A DNA stretch of 64,000 bases from Nocardia albiluteola (GCF_018860155.1 NZ_JAHKNI010000001.1:509333-573332); one strand, 5' to 3'. Counted from the first letter of the stretch, positions 25,178 to 34,703 are shown. Notes: generated by a model from the letters alone, not told the origin. Numbers and translations: made by a program.

Positions 25178-25519
25178 TCACTGCAGCTCGGGTATCGGCT
25201 GCTCCTCCAGGATCGTGACCTCGCACTCCGGCGCCCAAGACAGGTGATGGTGGTCCCGGACCATGCCCAGCGCGTCGTCCATCGTCTCCGCCCGCAGAAT
25301 CGACATTCCGATGATCGTGCTGTCCGCCCGGGTGATTTCGGCCCGCGTGACCCGATGCGCATTGCCCAGCGGCTTGCCCGGGTCGACCAGGGCGGTGCCG
25401 ATCCGCCGTGCCCAGTCGATCCACAGCTGCGCGCCCTGCTCGGCTTGCTCCGGCGTCGCCTGTGCGAACCGTGCCGCGACGGAGAGCGGAGCGTGGTAGA
25501 GAACGACGTATCGCTTCAT
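25178..25519 (-). CDS. YCII-related domain protein, 113 aa
   Basis: Small alpha/beta protein of the YCII/DGPF superfamily. It opens with KRYVVLYHAP and carries the ADSTIIGMSILRAETMDDALGMV segment, which corresponds to the family's beta-strand and helix pair. ATG at 25519 follows GGAAAGG; sequence further upstream in frame includes the promoter and was excluded. A promoter element matching that of the divergent DGPF/ECF operon lies 66 bp upstream, so both are probably controlled by the adjacent ECF sigma factor. Biochemical role of the family is not established. Confidence 0.75.
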   Translation of the reverse strand: MKRYVVLYHAPLSVAARFAQATPEQAEQGAQLWIDWARRIGTALVDPGKPLGNAHRVTRAEITRADSTIIGMSILRAETMDDALGMVRDHHHLSWAPECEVTILEEQPIPELQ

Positions 25520-25584
25520 CTGTGAACCTTTCCGGAATCTTCGGTGGTCGTTTCGCTTTCGCGCGAATCGACCGTCATCAAGGA

Positions 25585-25611
25585 GTCGGAGCCGAACCCG
25601 CGGTTTCGACA
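25585..25611 (-). promoter_or_regulatory. ECF42-type promoter for the YCII gene
   Basis: On the minus strand, TGTCGA (25606-25611), a 17-nt spacer and CGAC (25585-25588). This is the same layout as the divergent plus-strand element and matches the published ECF42 pattern (TGTCGA at -35, CGA at -10). Confidence 0.65.
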
Positions 25612-25634
25612 TCGCCGGCAAGGAACCACCGAAT

Positions 25635-25661
25635 GTCGAAATCGGCGATCGTGTTCCGACT
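25635..25661 (+). promoter_or_regulatory. ECF42-type promoter for the DGPF-sigma operon
   Basis: TGTCGA (25635-25640), a 17-nt spacer and CGAC (25658-25661), 45 bp upstream of the DGPF start. Spacer length and the bases flanking both boxes agree with the minus-strand element, which implies autoregulation by the sigma factor encoded in the operon. Confidence 0.65.
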
Positions 25662-25706
25662 TATCCACAGGAGCGCCGACCGGGCGCCGGACCGAAGGAC
25701 ACCGGA

Positions 25707-26096
25707 TTGAAATACCTGCTCTTGATCTACAGCAACCCGAGAAACTGGGAACACCCCACGTTCCTGCACCAGCACGTGCCGCAATCACCCGAGGAACGCG
25801 ACGCGCAGATGCGTGAGTTCGCCGCCCTCCTCACCGAGATATCCGAGTCGGGTGAGCTCTGCGAGCACGCCCCGCTGGCGGATCCGGTCCTCACCAAGAC
25901 GGTGCGCGTGCGCGACGAGGTGCCCGCGGCCACGGATGGGCCCTTCCTCGAGGCCAAGGAGCATCTGGCCGGTTATTTCGTGGTGGACTGCGACAGCCCG
26001 GAACGCGCGGTCGAGCTGGCGGCCCGCTTTCCGGATGCCCGTTACGGAGCCGTCGAGGTCAGGCCCATCATGACGCTGTCCGGTCCGGATCTGTGA
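25707..26096 (+). CDS. DGPF-domain protein (YCII-related)
   Basis: A 129-aa protein starting at TTG 25707 behind GAAGGA, giving the typical N-terminus KYLLLIYSNP. The family motif DGPFLEAKEHLAGYFVVD starts at residue 77. DGPF proteins are the standard genomic partners and regulon members of ECF42 sigma factors; their mechanism is unknown. The stop overlaps the GTG start of the sigma gene (GTGA), so they are translationally coupled. Confidence 0.88.
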   Translation: MKYLLLIYSNPRNWEHPTFLHQHVPQSPEERDAQMREFAALLTEISESGELCEHAPLADPVLTKTVRVRDEVPAATDGPFLEAKEHLAGYFVVDCDSPERAVELAARFPDARYGAVEVRPIMTLSGPDL

Positions 26097-27340
26097 CAAC
26101 CGGACCCGTCGCGGACCTGCTGCGCCGATTGGCGCCGCAGGTCCTCGGTCAGCTCGTGCGGCGGGACGGCGGATTCGGACCGTGCGAGGACGCGACCCAG
26201 GAAGCGTTGCTCGCGGCCGCGGTCCAGTGGCCCGAACGAGGAATTCCCGACAGCCCGGCGGGATGGCTGATCACGGTGGCCACCCGCCGCCTCACCGACA
26301 TGCAGCGCAGCGAGGCCGCGCGTCGGCAGCGTGAGGTCACCGTGGCCACGCTGGCGCCGTCGTCCGAGGCGATCGCCCCCGGGCCCGGTGACGACGAGAC
26401 TCCGCACGGCGACGACACGCTGCTCCTGCTGCTGCTCTGCTGCCATCCCGCGTTGAGTCCGTCCTCGCAGATGGCGCTGACCCTGCGTGCCGTGGGCGGA
26501 CTGACCACCGGCCAGATCGCCCGGGCATTCCTCGTCCCGGAGGCGGCGATGGGCCAGCGCATCAGCCGCGCGAAGAAGACCATCAGGGCGACGGGTTTCG
26601 CCGATGCCCCCGAGCTCGACGAGCGCCTGCCGGTGGTACTGCAGGTGCTCTACCTGATCTTCAACGAGGGATATAGCGCGACATCGGGCCCCGATCTGCA
26701 CAACCCCGGCCTGGTTGGCGAGGCCATCCGGCTCACCCGCGAGCTGCACCGATTGCTCCCGGCCGAGGGCGAGGTGGCGGGACTGCTCGCGCTCATGCTC
26801 CTGACGGAGGCCCGGCGCGCCGCGCGCACCGCATCCGACGGAGCCCTGATCCCGCTCGCCGACCAGGATCGCGGCCGCTGGGACCGGGACCTGCTCGATG
26901 CCGGCACGGCACTGCTTGACCGGACATTGCGGCGCGCGCCCATCGGTCCCTATCAGCTCCAGGCCGCCATCGCCGCGGTCCACGGCGAGGCCGCGAGCGC
27001 GGGCGACACCGATTGGCCGCAGATTCTCATGCTGTACCAGTTGCTCGAGAACAGGTGGCCGACCACTGTGGTCAGGCTCAACCGGGCGGTGGCCCTTGCG
27101 ATGGTGCAGGGCCCACGGGCCGGCTTGGATCTGCTCTCGACCCTGGAAACCGACGGGTGGATGTCCGGGAATCATCGCCTGCTCGCAGTCCGGGCGCATC
27201 TACTCGAGATGGATGGCGATCTGCCCTCCGCCCGTGCGGATTACGAGGCGGCCGCGCAACGGACCACCAGCCTTCCCGAAAGCCGTTATCTCCGTTCGCA
27301 AGTCGCACGGTTGGACGCGGCTGTCCACCACCACACCTGA
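26093..27340 (+). CDS. ECF42-type RNA polymerase sigma factor
   Basis: A 415-aa extracytoplasmic-function sigma factor with an extended C-terminus. Sigma-2 lies at about 20-70 (EDATQEALLAAAVQWPERGIP, then GWLITVATRRLTDMQR), sigma-4 at about 115-165 (SQMALTLRAVGGLTTGQIARAFLVPEAAMGQRISRAKKTI). The rest is the DUF6596/TPR-like helical region (YLIFNEGYSATSG, LLALMLLTEARRAAR), which ECF42 proteins need for activity. No anti-sigma factor gene is nearby, as usual for this group. Matching promoters stand upstream of its operon and of the divergent YCII gene. Confidence 0.9.
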   Translation: MTTGPVADLLRRLAPQVLGQLVRRDGGFGPCEDATQEALLAAAVQWPERGIPDSPAGWLITVATRRLTDMQRSEAARRQREVTVATLAPSSEAIAPGPGDDETPHGDDTLLLLLLCCHPALSPSSQMALTLRAVGGLTTGQIARAFLVPEAAMGQRISRAKKTIRATGFADAPELDERLPVVLQVLYLIFNEGYSATSGPDLHNPGLVGEAIRLTRELHRLLPAEGEVAGLLALMLLTEARRAARTASDGALIPLADQDRGRWDRDLLDAGTALLDRTLRRAPIGPYQLQAAIAAVHGEAASAGDTDWPQILMLYQLLENRWPTTVVRLNRAVALAMVQGPRAGLDLLSTLETDGWMSGNHRLLAVRAHLLEMDGDLPSARADYEAAAQRTTSLPESRYLRSQVARLDAAVHHHT

Positions 27341-27477
27341 CTGTGCACCCAGGCGCAGCGCGAGCTACGGTGACGCGAAGCTGAGATACGGAGTTGGAGA
27401 AAGCCTTTCGGGTGTCTGCCGCCGACCGGTTCCAGCATGGCAGAGCGGGGCCGAGCGCGCGCCCGGTGTCCCCGGCC

Positions 27478-28095
27478 TCATTCCATTCGGGCACGCAGAA
27501 CTGGAACTCCGTCGCCGTCGAGTTCGTCGAGCACGACGGGACGGCCCGCGATCGCCAACGCCAGCGCCTCGCCCGGGCCACACACCTCGGGGCCGGAGCC
27601 GGACGACCAGTCCAGATCCGTCGCCACGAACCGCAGGCCCCGGGTGCGCCTGCCGGGGTAGGCGAACGGGTCCGGGTGGGCGATCGCGTGCCGCAACCGC
27701 TCGGGTGGAATCCGGCGGGTGCGTCCGAGCGGTCGCAGGATGTCCTGGTGGTGCACTACCGCGTCCGCGAGCATGATGCCGGGCAGGGTGGTCGCCAGCA
27801 TGCCCCGGCCGGCGGTGTCCTCCAGCAGGTCGGTCAGTTGCGCGCGGGGCAGCGCCCGATGACGCCGCACCAGGGCGTTGTTCACGCGGTCGGGCGAGAA
27901 TCCCTGCCGCACAGTGGTGGCGGCGTAGGTGAGTGCCGACGCGTCGGAGGCCAGGTGCGCTACCACGTCCCGGACCTGCCACCCCGCACACAGCGACGGC
28001 GCCGACCACTCTTCGTCCGACAGGGTTCGCAGCGTCGCCACGATATCGCGCCGCTCGTCGGCGATCATGCCCCGCAGCGCCCGATAGCTCGTCAT
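27478..28095 (-). CDS. Maleylpyruvate isomerase family (mycothiol-dependent) enzyme
   Basis: A 205-aa DinB-fold protein. The metal-site helices are seen in LCAGWQVRDVVAHLASDAS (about 37-55) and MLADAVVHHQDILRPLGR (about 124-141), matching the MDMPI N-terminal domain and supplying His and Asp ligands for a divalent metal. Members use mycothiol as thiol cofactor, but substrates are mostly unknown. ATG at 28095 is preceded by GGGAAG. It is convergent with the sigma gene and divergent from the kinase gene. Confidence 0.82.
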   Translation of the reverse strand: MTSYRALRGMIADERRDIVATLRTLSDEEWSAPSLCAGWQVRDVVAHLASDASALTYAATTVRQGFSPDRVNNALVRRHRALPRAQLTDLLEDTAGRGMLATTLPGIMLADAVVHHQDILRPLGRTRRIPPERLRHAIAHPDPFAYPGRRTRGLRFVATDLDWSSGSGPEVCGPGEALALAIAGRPVVLDELDGDGVPVLRARME

Positions 28096-28317
28096 GTGAG
28101 AACTTCCCTTTCCCGCCCGTCTATGACGGATCGTAGTTGACAGATTCCCGGCTTGGGATCGTTGCTGGGCGAGGCATTCCCACCGGGTTCCGGACCGCCC
28201 GCATCCCCGCGTCCGGGTGCCGCGGGACGTGGCGAAACACGTGACCGGAATTACGGACGCATCGCGGTAACGCGAGCTACGTTGGAGGTAAGCGGAGACG
28301 TTCGAGGGTGGTGCGCG

Positions 28318-31300
28318 ATGGATCCACGCATGGACAAGATCCACCGCACCGGTACTCCCCCTGAGACGAACACCCAGCACTATCTGCCGTTGGACATCGC
28401 CGAGGAGCTCGAGGCGATGGGGTTGTTCGATGCCGAGGAGATCGGGCGCGGTGGCTTCGGGGTCGTGTTTCGCTGTGCCCAGCGCGCCCTGGGCCGCATC
28501 GTCGCGGTGAAGATCCTGTCCTCGGAGATCGACGAGGAGAGCCGCGAACGGTTCCTGCGCGAGGAACACGCCATGGGGCGGCTGTCCGGCCACCCCAACA
28601 TCGTGGACGTGCTGCAGGTGGACGTCACCGCCAATGGCCTGCCCTACATCGTGATGCCCTATGCGGTACACGGGTCGCTGGAGCGGCTGGTTCGCGATCG
28701 CGGGCCGCTGAGCTGGGCCGATACGCTGCGGGTCGGGGTGAAGCTGGCCGGTGCGATCGAGAGCGCGCACCGCGTCGAGGTGCTGCACCGGGATGTGAAG
28801 CCGGCCAACGTGCTGCTCAGCAGGTACGGCGAGCCGCAGCTGACCGATTTCGGCATCGCCCACATTCCCGGCGGCTTCCGGACCTCCACCAACATGATCA
28901 CCGGCTCGCCGGCCTTCACCGCGCCCGAGGTGCTCAAGGGCGAACAGGCCACCGTCCGCTCGGACGTGTACGGCCTGGGCGCGACGCTGTTCGCGCTGCT
29001 GACCGGCCACGCCGCGTACGAGCGGCAGTCGGGGGAGAAGATCGTGGCGCAGTTCCTGCGCATCACCACCCAGCCCGTTCCGGACCTGCGGGAGCAGGAC
29101 ATCCCCCCCGACGTGGCGGGCGCCATCGAACTCGCGATGTCGCCGGACCCGGCCGCACGTCCGGAATCGGCCCGGGCGCTGGGCGAGTTGCTGCGGTCCG
29201 CGCAGCACGAGCTCGGGCAGTCGCAGGACGAGATGGCGCTGCTGGAACCGGGCGTGGCCGGCGATCCCGAAGGGGCGCAGGGGGATACGACGCATTCGCT
29301 GATGAGCAGCCAGCGCAGCGTGCTGACGCTGCGGCCGCCGTCCGATTCCGGCATCCCCCCGGGCGGAACCATCGCACGGCCGCCCACCACGGCGCTACCG
29401 CCCACGGCCGCAACGAAATTCCGCCCGCCCACCCCCACCCGCGAGCCGATCCCGCGGCCGCGCCTGCTGGAGATCCTGCGGGCCGGTGGCCGCCGGCGGC
29501 TCGCGGTCATCCACGGCCCCGCGGGATTTGGCAAGAGCACCCTGGTCGCGCAGTGGCAGGCCGAGCTGTCCGAGCGCGGAGATGCGGTGGCCTGGATAGG
29601 AATCGATCGCGACGACGACAACGAGGTGTGGCTGCTGGCCCACCTGGTGCACGCGATCCGGCGGGTGTATCCGGAGATCGGAGACGGGCTCGAGCAGCTG
29701 CTCGAGGAGCGTTCCGCTGAGGCCGCGCCCTATGTGATCTCTACGCTGATCGACGAGATCCATGCCGGCGGCCGCCCGGTGGTCATGGTGGTCGAAGACT
29801 GGCACCGGATCACCGACGCCGGGGCGCAGCGCGCGATGGATGCGCTGCTGGACAACGCATGTCACCATCTGCGATTCGTCGTCACCTCCCGCGAGCGGGC
29901 CGGCCTGCCGCTGAGCCGCCTGCAGGTGCGCGACGAGCTGGTCGAGATCGGCGCCCGCGAGCTGCGTCTGACACCGGCGGAGACGCGCGGAATCCTGGTG
30001 GAGCGCAACGGTTTCGAGCTGTCCGATGCGCAGGTGGAGCGCATCTACGCCGCCACCGACGGCTGGCCCGCGGCGATCCAGCTGATGAGCCTGTCGCTGC
30101 GCGCCCTGGCCGGTCGTCCGGGCGCGCCGTCGAGCGTCGACACCGAGCAGCTCATCGCGCACCTGTCCGGTCCGGACGCCTCGATCGGCGACTATCTGGC
30201 CGAGAACGTGCTTGATGCCCTCGAACCGCGCATGCTGAACTTCCTGATGGCGATCTCGGCCACCGAAAAGGTCTGCGCGTCGCTGGCCGGTGCGCTCAGC
30301 GGCGAGCCCGATGCGGAGGAGCTGCTCGCGCAGGCGCACCGCCGCGAGCTGTTCCTGCGCCCGGTCCACCACGATCCCGGCTGGTTCCGGCTGGCGCCGC
30401 TGTTCGCCGAGCAACTGCGCGCGCGGCTCGAGCGGCAATCCCCGGGCGCACTGAAGGGCCTGCACCGCAAGGCATCTCGCTGGTACGCCGAGCATCAGCT
30501 GCTGCGCAAGTCCGTCGACCACGCGCTGGCGGCCACGGACCTGAAGCTGGCGCTGGATCTGCTCGAGGGCGGCGGGATGGACCTGATCGACACCTCGCGG
30601 CTGGCCACGCTGCTCGGTTCGGTCTCGAAACTGCCTGTGCAGCAGGTGGCCACGCGCTCGCGGCTGATGCTGGCGCTGGCCCGCGCCAATATCAATTTGC
30701 AGCAGTCCAGCGCCGCCCGCAGCGCGCTGAGCCGGGTGACGAACATGCTGGCCCGCACCTCACCGGCCGATGCCGACACCGTGCGGCAGCGGTGCGAGGC
30801 CGCCGTGCTGGCCGCCGCCGAGCTGGTGGCGCGCGACCGCACCGACGGTGTGGCCGAACGGGTTTCCGAGCCGCTGGCCGTGGCCGACCAGCTGCCGCCC
30901 TGGACGGTGTCGACCGCGGCCAACCTGCTGTCGTACGTGCGTCTGTGCGAGTTCGATTTCGACGGCGCCCGGGAGATGCAGGACTGGGCCGCGCCCTATC
31001 ACGAGCGGTCGAAGGATCCGCTCGGCGAGGTGCTCGGGCTGCTGAACGAGGGCGGCGCGGCCTACGAGCAGCTCGATATCGACACGGCCACACGCTGTTA
31101 CGAGCAGGCCTGGCGGACCGCGCGCGATCGTTCGGGACCACGCTCGCACGCGATCCGGGCGGCCGCGGCGCTGCTGGGCGAGCTGAACTACCGGCGCGGG
31201 GAGCTCGATGCGGCCGAGCGGCTGCTCGACCAGAGTCATCAGCTGATCGCCCGGGTCGGCCCGGTCGACTTCATGATCACCACATTCGTGGTCGGCGCGC

Positions 31301-31923
31301 GTGTCAAGGCGGCCCGCGGAGACCGTCAGGCCGCCGCCGCCCGGCTGGCCGAGGGGGCACGAATCGCGGCGGACCGCAGGCTGATCCGGCTGGCCGCCCA
31401 TGTCCGTGCCGAACAACTGCGGCTGGCGCTGAGCGTCGACACGGGCGGTTCCGGCGCCGATGCGGGGCCGCGGCCGCTGCGGCACACCACCGGAACCGCC
31501 GCCCTGAGCGCGGAGGCCGAGGAGATCGCCGCCGTGCGTGCGCTACTGGCGCGGCATTATGCCAGCGGCGGCTTCGATCCCCTGTACGGCGCGGAGGCCG
31601 CACCGCTGGGTGTGGGCGATTCCGCGGTGAAACGGGCCCGGGCGCTGCACAGCCGGATGGCCGAACAGGACCGTCCCCGTGCGCAGTTGGACTCGGCGAT
31701 CCTGCTCGCGGAATGCCTGTCGGCGGCGGGCTGGACCGGGGAATCCATCCACACGCTCACCCCGGTCGTGATCCGCTGCGCCGAATTGGGCTGGAGCAGA
31801 CCGCTGCTGGACGCCGGACCGGGGGTGCTCTCGCTGCTGCACACGATGCGCAACGAAATGGTCATGGGCGCAGAGCATTCCGAGATGACCGAGGAAACCC
31901 ACCGCTTCCTGGACTCGCTCTAG
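28318..31923 (+). CDS. pknK: PknK-like serine/threonine protein kinase fused to a MalT-type STAND ATPase
   Basis: A 1201-aa signalling protein. The kinase domain (about 35-300) has all landmarks: glycine loop GRGGFGVVF (43-51), Lys65, HRDVKPAN with Asp159, DFGIAH and the APEV motif. After a Pro-rich linker comes a STAND NTPase domain with P-loop GPAGFGKST (400-408) and VMVVEDWHRI as Walker B, then winged-helix and TPR-like repeats to the end. No C-terminal LuxR helix-turn-helix is present, as in M. tuberculosis PknK (1110 aa). No membrane helix. ATG at 28318 lacks a clear ribosome site. Targets unknown. Confidence 0.85.
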   Translation: MDPRMDKIHRTGTPPETNTQHYLPLDIAEELEAMGLFDAEEIGRGGFGVVFRCAQRALGRIVAVKILSSEIDEESRERFLREEHAMGRLSGHPNIVDVLQVDVTANGLPYIVMPYAVHGSLERLVRDRGPLSWADTLRVGVKLAGAIESAHRVEVLHRDVKPANVLLSRYGEPQLTDFGIAHIPGGFRTSTNMITGSPAFTAPEVLKGEQATVRSDVYGLGATLFALLTGHAAYERQSGEKIVAQFLRITTQPVPDLREQDIPPDVAGAIELAMSPDPAARPESARALGELLRSAQHELGQSQDEMALLEPGVAGDPEGAQGDTTHSLMSSQRSVLTLRPPSDSGIPPGGTIARPPTTALPPTAATKFRPPTPTREPIPRPRLLEILRAGGRRRLAVIHGPAGFGKSTLVAQWQAELSERGDAVAWIGIDRDDDNEVWLLAHLVHAIRRVYPEIGDGLEQLLEERSAEAAPYVISTLIDEIHAGGRPVVMVVEDWHRITDAGAQRAMDALLDNACHHLRFVVTSRERAGLPLSRLQVRDELVEIGARELRLTPAETRGILVERNGFELSDAQVERIYAATDGWPAAIQLMSLSLRALAGRPGAPSSVDTEQLIAHLSGPDASIGDYLAENVLDALEPRMLNFLMAISATEKVCASLAGALSGEPDAEELLAQAHRRELFLRPVHHDPGWFRLAPLFAEQLRARLERQSPGALKGLHRKASRWYAEHQLLRKSVDHALAATDLKLALDLLEGGGMDLIDTSRLATLLGSVSKLPVQQVATRSRLMLALARANINLQQSSAARSALSRVTNMLARTSPADADTVRQRCEAAVLAAAELVARDRTDGVAERVSEPLAVADQLPPWTVSTAANLLSYVRLCEFDFDGAREMQDWAAPYHERSKDPLGEVLGLLNEGGAAYEQLDIDTATRCYEQAWRTARDRSGPRSHAIRAAAALLGELNYRRGELDAAERLLDQSHQLIARVGPVDFMITTFVVGARVKAARGDRQAAAARLAEGARIAADRRLIRLAAHVRAEQLRLALSVDTGGSGADAGPRPLRHTTGTAALSAEAEEIAAVRALLARHYASGGFDPLYGAEAAPLGVGDSAVKRARALHSRMAEQDRPRAQLDSAILLAECLSAAGWTGESIHTLTPVVIRCAELGWSRPLLDAGPGVLSLLHTMRNEMVMGAEHSEMTEETHRFLDSL

Positions 31924-31935
31924 ACGCTGTTGCGG

Positions 31936-33252
31936 CTAGGGCTTCCACCAGGGGCGCAGCGGCACGTTCCAGCGTTCGTCGGCCCCGAGCTTCATGCCCA
32001 GCACCTGGTGCAGCTGAACCACGTTGCGATCGAAGCCCAGTCGGCTGCCGGCCATGTACAGGCCCCACACCTTCGCGGTGCCCTCCCCGACCTCCGCGAC
32101 GCACGCATCCCAGTTGGCGACCAGGTTCTTGCACCATTCGGCGAGGGTCAGCGCGTAGTGCGGGCGCAGATTCTCCTCGTGCAGGACCTCGAGGCCGGTG
32201 TTCTGGATGTCGCTGATGATGCGGCCCGAGCCGATCAGCTCGCCGTCGGGGAAGACGTAGCGGTCGATGAAGTCGCCCGCCTTGGTGGTCCGGGTGTTGT
32301 CGTGCCGGGTGATGGAATGGTTCAGGAACAGGCCGCCGTCGCGCAGCTTGCCCTTGATGAATCCGAAGTACGACGGGTAGTTCTGCACCCCGATGTGCTC
32401 GGTGAGGCCGATCGAGGACACCGCGTCGAAGTCGGATTCGCGTATGTCGCGGTAGTCGGAGTGGCGGACCTCGGCCAGGTCCGAGAGGCCCTCCTCGGCG
32501 ATCTTGTGCTGCGCCCACTCCGCCTGTTCGGCCGAGAGCGTCGCGCCGATCACCTTGACCCCGCGGGCCGCCGCGTAACGCACCATGCCGCCCCAGCCGC
32601 AGCCGATATCGAGCAGCCGGTCGCCCGCCTTCAGGTTCAGCTTCTCGAACACCAGGCGGTACTTGTTCTCCTGGGCCTGCTCGAGGGTCTGGCCCTCGTC
32701 CTCGTAACACGCGCAGGTGTAGGTCATGGACGGGCCGAGCACGTACTCGTAGAAGGTGTTGGAGACGTCGTAATGGTGGTGAATCGACTCGGCGTCACGC
32801 TGCTTGGAATGCCGCAGTCCCTCGAGCGCGATGCGCCGCCAGCGCGGCAGCGTCTCCTGCGGCGGCGGCGCGATCGGCTTGAGCGCCTCCCAGCCGAGCG
32901 AGCGAGCGATCGTCACCAGCGCCAGCGCCGAGGGCCGCTTGAACTTCAGCTCGGCCATCGCCCGCAGGATCTCGTAGGGGTCGCCCGGATGAATGCCCTC
33001 GGCGACCATGTCGCCCGAGATGTAGGCGCGGGCCATGCCCAGATCGCCCGGTGCGGTGGCGACATAGTTGATGCCGCGGGGATTGCGGATCTCGAGCGCG
33101 AACTTCGAATCGTCCGGCCCGGTGCTGCTGCCGTCGTGTGCGGAGAACCGGATCGGCACCGGACCATCGACCAGGTTCTGGAAGATTTCCGCAATGCTGA
33201 GCTTGGTTCCCAGCTCCGCGAATACATCCGAACGGTCCTTGAATGTGGTCAC
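31936..33252 (-). CDS. tmsB: SAM-dependent fatty acyl methyltransferase (CFA synthase family), tuberculostearate type
   Basis: A 438-aa enzyme of the cyclopropane-fatty-acid-synthase family. The SAM site LLDIGCGWGGMVRYAA lies near residue 205, with the family blocks YDVSNTFYEYVLGPSMTYTCACYE and SIGLTEHIG. The GTG at 33252 overlaps the stop of the upstream flavoprotein gene (GTGA). Together with that reductase it matches the mycobacterial BfaB/TmsB-BfaA/TmsA pair (Rv3720-Rv3719), which methylates C10 of oleoyl lipids and reduces the methylene to give 10-methylstearate. The assignment rests on the pairing and on location near dnaX and recR as in mycobacteria. Confidence 0.82.
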   Translation of the reverse strand: MTTFKDRSDVFAELGTKLSIAEIFQNLVDGPVPIRFSAHDGSSTGPDDSKFALEIRNPRGINYVATAPGDLGMARAYISGDMVAEGIHPGDPYEILRAMAELKFKRPSALALVTIARSLGWEALKPIAPPPQETLPRWRRIALEGLRHSKQRDAESIHHHYDVSNTFYEYVLGPSMTYTCACYEDEGQTLEQAQENKYRLVFEKLNLKAGDRLLDIGCGWGGMVRYAAARGVKVIGATLSAEQAEWAQHKIAEEGLSDLAEVRHSDYRDIRESDFDAVSSIGLTEHIGVQNYPSYFGFIKGKLRDGGLFLNHSITRHDNTRTTKAGDFIDRYVFPDGELIGSGRIISDIQNTGLEVLHEENLRPHYALTLAEWCKNLVANWDACVAEVGEGTAKVWGLYMAGSRLGFDRNVVQLHQVLGMKLGADERWNVPLRPWWKP

Positions 33253-34691
33253 TTGCGTTGCACCGCCTTCGAATACAAATCCAGCAAACGATGATCGGGG
33301 TCGTATCGTTTCTTCACTTCGGGATAGACGTCTCCGCCGTAGAGCTGCGCGAATTCGTCCCGGTCGTAATAGGAATCGGAGTACAGCGACTTGTGGCCGT
33401 CCAGTTCGGAGACCTTGCGCTCGATGGCCCGATTGGCCGCGCCGTCGACCCCGCCGGGAACGGTCGGCACCGCCGACCAGAAGCCGACGTTGACATAGGT
33501 GCGCGCGGGCTCGAGCGGATAGAGCGGCCAGGGCCGCGAGGCGGGATCCGCCTGATCGTCGCGCAACCGCAACGGGCACAGCCAGATCGGTTCGATCGGG
33601 ATCTCGTCCAGGAACCACTGGACGAACTCGGCGGTCCGTTCTATCGGCACCTCGATATCCTGCACCACGCGCTCGCGCGGCGGGCTACCTTTGCGCGCCT
33701 CGATTCTGTCGGCGATGTCGTACTTGTGATCCAGCGCGATCAGCTTCCAGTAGAAGCTCGAGCGCCGGTACTTCCGGGGCCAGAAACGGCGGATGCGCGG
33801 ATCCTGTGCACCGAATGCCCGCGAGCACCAGAACCAGTCGGTGTCCCAGCGCCACAGATAATCGTGGATCGTGAGGCGGTCGCGCTTGGGCTGCGCCGAA
33901 TTGTGCTGGATGGAACGGTAATAGATGTCCATGCCGGTGTAGTCGCTCACCGGCCCGGGCTCGTCGGTCTGGCGGCCGAGCACGAGATAGCTTTCGGTCG
34001 CGGTAAATACGACGCCGTCCAGATACTCGACGGGCTCGCCGTCGTAGGCGCGGTCGGCGATGATCTGCGCCATCGCCGCCTCGAGCTCGCGCAGATCGTG
34101 GAATCGCACGTGCCGCAGCGCCACATAGGGCAGCACCGGCTCCAGCTCGATCTTCAGCCGGGTCGAATAGCCGAGCGTGCCATAGGAGTTGGGGAAGCTC
34201 CGGAACAGATCGGCGTGCTCACCGTCCGGGGTGGCGGTGATGATCTCACCCGCCCCGGTGAGCACGTCGATCTCGAGCACCGATTCGTGCGGCAGGCCGC
34301 TGCGGAACGAGGTGGACTCGATGCCCAGGCCGGTCACCGCGCCACCCAGGGTGATCGTCTTGAGCTGGGGGACCACCAGGGGGGCCAGGCCATACGGCAG
34401 GGTCGCCGCGACCAGGTCCTCGTAGGTGGTCATCCCGGCGACGTCGGCCGTGCGGGCCTGGGGATCGACCGCGATCACCCGGGTCAGGCCGGACACGTCC
34501 AGACCGGGCGCGTTGGTCTTGGCCCGGGCCCGGAACAGGTTCGAGGTCTTCTTGGCGAGGCGGACGTTCGCATCGCGGGGGATTGCGCGATAGCTGGCCA
34601 GCAGGCGGTCCACCCCGGCCCGGTGCGCGGCAAATCCCGACTCGTGTGCGGCCGGTGCGCGTCCGGCCTTCCCCAACAGACTCACTGCCAC
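33249..34691 (-). CDS. tmsA: FAD-linked reductase of 10-methyl fatty acid synthesis
   Basis: A 480-aa flavoprotein of the FAD-binding-4 (VAO/D-lactate dehydrogenase) type. The FAD domain carries LKTITLGGAVTGLGIESTSFRSG and a TLGYSTRLKIELEP segment; the C-terminus (KKRYDPDHRLLDLYSKAV) resembles DWARF1/DHCR24-like reductases. It is the first gene of the operon with the methyltransferase and would reduce the 10-methylene intermediate to the 10-methyl product. The GTG at 34691 is 6 nt after TAGCGT, so the operon mRNA is probably leaderless. Function is inferred from the mycobacterial pair. Confidence 0.82.
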   Translation of the reverse strand: MAVSLLGKAGRAPAAHESGFAAHRAGVDRLLASYRAIPRDANVRLAKKTSNLFRARAKTNAPGLDVSGLTRVIAVDPQARTADVAGMTTYEDLVAATLPYGLAPLVVPQLKTITLGGAVTGLGIESTSFRSGLPHESVLEIDVLTGAGEIITATPDGEHADLFRSFPNSYGTLGYSTRLKIELEPVLPYVALRHVRFHDLRELEAAMAQIIADRAYDGEPVEYLDGVVFTATESYLVLGRQTDEPGPVSDYTGMDIYYRSIQHNSAQPKRDRLTIHDYLWRWDTDWFWCSRAFGAQDPRIRRFWPRKYRRSSFYWKLIALDHKYDIADRIEARKGSPPRERVVQDIEVPIERTAEFVQWFLDEIPIEPIWLCPLRLRDDQADPASRPWPLYPLEPARTYVNVGFWSAVPTVPGGVDGAANRAIERKVSELDGHKSLYSDSYYDRDEFAQLYGGDVYPEVKKRYDPDHRLLDLYSKAVQRK

Positions 34692-34697
34692 ACCCAG

Positions 34698-34703
34698 ACG
34701 CTA
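34698..34703 (-). promoter_or_regulatory. -10 element TAGCGT of the tmsAB-like operon (leaderless)
   Basis: Read on the minus strand, TAGCGT is followed by 6 nt and the GTG of the flavoprotein gene at 34691. Confidence 0.6.
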
